From CAYTPE01 sp964439885 (lineage in GTDB: Bacteria; Patescibacteriota; Patescibacteriia; Magasanikbacterales; GWA2-37-8): 6,537 nucleotides of DNA. Shown here one piece after another: positions 5,119-6,537 of this stretch. The translations under genes and the position numbers were made by a program. The stretch's first letter is position 1; each line of letters opens with the position of its first letter. The notes under the pieces were generated by a model that worked only from the letters and a program-made list of their open reading frames with translations, ran no database searches and was not told where the DNA came from. The DNA lies in assembly GCA_964439885.1 (NCBI GenBank), contig CAYTPE010000065.1, positions 1-6,537 on the forward strand, read 5' to 3'.

Positions 5119-5851
5119 AGCGATGCGGCAAGAGCGTACGGAAGGTGTGGTACCCGGCTGCCAAAAAAAGGAAGAGAGCCAGAGTCATGCCGCCGAGATA
5201 CAATAGAGTGTGGGTGTTAAGCAGCGCGTTGGTAACATCGCCGGCGAGAAGCACGGGGTGGACCAATACATCCCAACTGTTCCACCTTAGTAACCTGCCC
5301 ATAAAGACCCCAAAACTCGCCAAAAAAAGTGACGTGTACATCAACCACTGCGCCTGCGTAGCAGTCATAGATTTTTTGATCGATTCTTCTACTATATACA
5401 TGGAGACGAATCCGAGAAACAAACCTGCCCAGGCAAAGCTGGTGACGAGTAATATGTCGAAATAACGCGGGACACCATACCACCCGGTGAGATGGATATA
5501 GTCGGTAATAATATACGGAGCGTTGGGAAAGAAAAGGAGCCACACAATAAAGAGCATGGCCTGCCACCCCACGGACACGCGCGGCGCGTAGGCCCGGAAT
5601 GCTAACGCGAGTCCAAGCGGAATCCAGGCCAGAATAAGATTCCACGCGATAAAAAAATAGCTGTGGTTAAGCGTGAAGACAAGTCGAATAGTGAGTAGCG
5701 CGAGCGCTACGAGTGATACCACCGCGAGTGAAAGAACGAGCGGACGCCACGGTGCTGATGGTGGCACGGGCGCTGCCTGGTTCGCCCGCCGCCGTGCGGT
5801 GGCAGCGCGTGTTTTTTTGGTACGTTCTGTAGAAGAAATTGTGCGAGACAT
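5111..5851 (-). CDS. DUF1361-family multi-pass membrane protein
   Basis: 246 residues. A basic, Arg/Ala-rich cytoplasmic-looking N-terminus (1-35) precedes about six transmembrane helices (near 37-59, 66-86, 95-117, 130-154, 166-186, 212-234). Family signatures seen are WNLILAWIPL (70-79), FFPNAPYIITD (107-117) and GRLLRWNSWD (185-194). DUF1361 is an uncharacterised membrane family, so no biochemical role can be given. Its stop overlaps the AlkD-like start by 8 bases, placing both on one mRNA. Upstream, 30 bases separate it from the GIY-YIG gene. It may be co-transcribed with that gene or use its own weak promoter (5858-5886). The ATG at 5851 has at most a weak AGG nearby. Confidence 0.88.
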   Translation of the reverse strand: MSRTISSTERTKKTRAATARRRANQAAPVPPSAPWRPLVLSLAVVSLVALALLTIRLVFTLNHSYFFIAWNLILAWIPLGLALAFRAYAPRVSVGWQAMLFIVWLLFFPNAPYIITDYIHLTGWYGVPRYFDILLVTSFAWAGLFLGFVSMYIVEESIKKSMTATQAQWLMYTSLFLASFGVFMGRLLRWNSWDVLVHPVLLAGDVTNALLNTHTLLYLGGMTLALFLFLAAGYHTFRTLLPHRYE

Positions 5852-5857
5852 ATACCT

Positions 5858-5886
5858 ATACTATCATGCCGGAAATTAATTTTAAA
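5858..5886 (-). promoter_or_regulatory. Candidate weak promoter of the DUF1361-AlkD unit
   Basis: Minus strand TTTAAA (5886-5881), 17-bp spacer, TAGTAT (5863-5858), then 6 bases to the ATG at 5851. Both hexamers match only four of six consensus positions. The 17-bp spacer and 6-base distance to the ATG equal those of the DUF378 promoter, which is the main reason to list it. The -35 overlaps the GIY-YIG stop codon. Confidence 0.35.
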
Positions 5887-6151
5887 GTGAACCGTGACAT
5901 AACGCAATTTTCTCTTGGCGCGTGAGCCGTTTGATTTCGGCTTCGTGTTTTCTCCCCATACGCAGGCTTGAGCATGTTTGCGTGTACACCAAACGAACCG
6001 GCCGCCGAGCGCGCGTATACTTGGCGCCACGGCTGCCGCTATTATGCTCGCGCAGGCGCTTGTGCAGGTTGTTGGTGCACCCGGTATAGAGCGTTTTGTC
6101 GACGCACTCCACTATATAAACGACTACTCTCATATGCTTGACGAAAGCCAT
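5882..6151 (-). CDS. GIY-YIG nuclease-domain protein (UPF0213/YhbQ-like)
   Basis: 89 residues, a stand-alone GIY-YIG domain of the short UPF0213 type. Motifs are VYI (11-13) and YTG (22-24) in place of GIY and YIG, the catalytic-type Arg32 with His36 (KRLREH), AKYTR (43-47), and a Glu (E70, by alignment with the EYRIK motif of YhbQ) before IKRLTRQEK. Small proteins of this family are putative structure-specific or DNA-repair nucleases; activity has been shown for only some. The next genes downstream, DUF1361 and AlkD-like, may share its transcript, so a DNA-damage link is possible but unproven. A start at M7 (6133) would also fit the family. The ATG at 6151 is preferred because AGGCG lies just upstream, but the choice is open. 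The coding start overlaps the tRNA-Ser promoter on the other strand. Confidence 0.88.
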   Translation of the reverse strand: MAFVKHMRVVVYIVECVDKTLYTGCTNNLHKRLREHNSGSRGAKYTRARRPVRLVYTQTCSSLRMGRKHEAEIKRLTRQEKIALCHGSL

Positions 6152-6166
6152 TACTTCGCCTATAAT
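6138..6166 (+). promoter_or_regulatory. Strong promoter of the tRNA-Ser pair
   Basis: -35 TTGACG (6138-6143), 17-bp spacer, consensus -10 TATAAT (6161-6166). Transcription should start near 6173, about 16 bases before tRNA-Ser(ACT). The -35 and part of the spacer lie inside the first codons of the GIY-YIG gene on the opposite strand. TTGACGAAAGC (6138-6148) is identical to the sequence at the tRNA-Phe promoter. Confidence 0.85.
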
Positions 6167-6170
6167 TATA
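6165..6170 (-). promoter_or_regulatory. Candidate -10 box of the GIY-YIG gene, sharing a palindrome with the tRNA-Ser promoter
   Basis: TATAATTATA (6161-6170) is a perfect palindrome, so the minus strand also reads TATAAT (6170-6165), with 13 bases to the GIY-YIG ATG at 6151. No convincing -35 is found 17 bp upstream (TCTCCT). Minus-strand activity is plausible but weaker than the plus-strand promoter. Confidence 0.4.
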
Positions 6171-6188
6171 CTACTTTTTCGATAAATA

Positions 6189-6278
6189 GGAGAGATGGCC
6201 GAGTGGTTTAAGGCAGCAGTTTACTAAACTGCCGGGCGCGCAAGCGCCTCTAGAGTTCGAATCTCTATCTCTCCGCCA
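6189..6278 (+). tRNA. tRNA-Ser with anticodon ACT (A34), CCA encoded
   Basis: 87 nt plus an encoded CCA (6276-6278). The acceptor stem is GGAGAGA/TCTCTCC, the D-stem GCC/GGC, and the anticodon stem GCAGT/ACTGC with loop TTACTAA gives anticodon ACT. The long variable arm is GGGCGC-GCAA-GCGCCT and the T-arm TAGAG-TTCGAAT-CTCTA. Discriminator G73 and the type II variable arm support serine identity over leucine. Every stem is intact, so it looks functional. Bacterial AGY-decoding tRNA-Ser normally has GCT; an A at position 34 here is unusual. It is also the only one of four tRNAs in the window with an encoded CCA. Confidence 0.88.
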
Positions 6279-6305
6279 GGCGGTCGACTGAAAATTTATA
6301 CACCT

Positions 6306-6392
6306 GGAGAGGTGTCAGAGTGGTCTATCGTACAGCTTTGCTAAAGCTGCAAGGGGTCAAACCCTTCGGGAGTTCGAATCTCCCCCTCTCCG
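6306..6392 (+). tRNA. tRNA-Ser (anticodon GCT)
   Basis: 87 nt. The acceptor stem is GGAGAGG/CCTCTCC and the anticodon stem CAGCT/AGCTG with loop TTGCTAA gives anticodon GCT, reading AGU and AGC. The variable arm pairs AAGGG with CCCTT, and the T-arm is GGGAG-TTCGAAT-CTCCC. The discriminator G is followed by CA, so no CCA is encoded. In standard register the D-stem is poor: TCA (6315-6317) faces CGT (6329-6331) with one good pair. An alternative with a bulged A gives three pairs. It lies 27 bases after tRNA-Ser(ACT), in one transcription unit. Confidence 0.93.
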
Positions 6393-6537
6393 CACCGATA
6401 AAAAATCGCTTTTATCTTCAATTTTAGAGAGCCTTAAAAATGGTTCTTTAAAGCTAAGACTGGCGATTTTTTTGTTTCTCATTTGAGCGTTCCAAAGTAC
6501 AGATTTAATGATTTCTTCTTGATTAGTATTTTTTGTT
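6357..6537 (-). CDS. Possible 3' end of a gene entering from the right edge (two competing frames)
   Basis: On the minus strand one frame is open from the edge for 59 codons, beginning TKNTNQEEIIKSVLWNAQ and ending at a TGA at 6359-6357, inside the antisense of tRNA-Ser(GCT). The last residues (GGDSNSRRV) are simply antisense tRNA, a common source of false ORFs, but the first 50 residues look protein-like. A second frame ends much earlier, at a TGA at 6481-6479, reading QKILIKKKSLNLYFGTLK. That frame would sit directly before the terminator-like element at 6397-6473, a more normal arrangement. I recognise no family in either. Confidence 0.3.
   Translation of the reverse strand, partial: TKNTNQEEIIKSVLWNAQMRNKKIASLSFKEPFLRLSKIEDKSDFLSVRRGGDSNSRRV
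6397..6473. terminator. Structured terminator-like element after the tRNA-Ser pair
   Basis: AAAAAATCGC (6400-6409) pairs perfectly with GCGATTTTTT (6463-6472), placing a T-run at the 3' side on both strands. Inside, TTTTAGAGAGCC (6422-6433) pairs with GGTTCTTTAAAG (6442-6453) over 12 positions including G-T wobbles. A competing small hairpin, GATAAAA (6397-6403) with TTTTATC (6410-6416), would hide the first arm of the outer stem. The simplest role is a bidirectional terminator for the tRNA-Ser unit and any gene entering from the right. The layered structure is larger than that needs. Positions 6474-6537 otherwise hold only the uncertain reading frames listed separately. Confidence 0.6.

Noticed and set aside
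5217..5645. Minus-strand open frame of 142 codons
   Set aside because: Out-of-frame shadow of the DUF1361 gene on the same strand, with no hydrophobic helices or known motifs.

Overview
The window looks like a compact genome segment from an uncultured bacterium, most likely of the Candidate Phyla Radiation (Patescibacteria, Parcubacteria-like). That placement is an inference. It rests on the short gene spacing, the near absence of Shine-Dalgarno sequences, three of four tRNA genes lacking an encoded CCA end, and an Asn/Tyr-rich secreted protein with Cys-pair repeats of a style I associate with that group. All genes read with the standard code, with no in-frame TGA.

Layout. Positions 1-254 are an AT-rich, probably divergent intergenic region, with a possible minus-strand gene start at the very edge and a plus-strand promoter. 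Positions 255-1529 (+) encode a secreted repeat protein. It converges on a minus-strand ABC-F ATPase gene (1603-3078), and both share a bidirectional terminator. From 3130 to 6151 every protein gene, plus a tRNA-Phe/tRNA-Pro pair, lies on the minus strand. In transcription order these are a GIY-YIG nuclease-domain protein, a DUF1361 membrane protein, an AlkD-like DNA glycosylase, a DUF378 membrane protein, an anchored PEBP/YbhB-like protein, tRNA-Phe, tRNA-Pro and the ABC-F protein. From 6138 the plus strand carries a strong promoter and two tRNA-Ser genes. They end in a structured terminator-like element that faces a possible gene entering from the right edge.

How the parts fit. The DUF1361 and AlkD genes overlap by 8 bases and are probably translationally coupled. 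The other minus-strand genes look like separate units, each with its own promoter and terminator. Promoters follow a uniform pattern: TTGAC-like -35, exactly 17 bp, then TATACT, TATTAT or TATAAT. In three places the promoter is laid over the terminator of the gene before it. For at least two genes (ABC-F, DUF378) the -10 box is so close to the ATG that the mRNA should be leaderless or nearly so.

The observations most worth following up are a tRNA-Ser with anticodon ACT (A34) beside a normal tRNA-Ser(GCT), a 9-bp-periodic ACTTTA array between tRNA-Phe and tRNA-Pro, the overlapping terminator/promoter and leaderless architecture, and the alternative-pairing element after the tRNA-Ser pair. I did not find a recognisable defence system, CRISPR array, insertion sequence or biosynthetic cluster.
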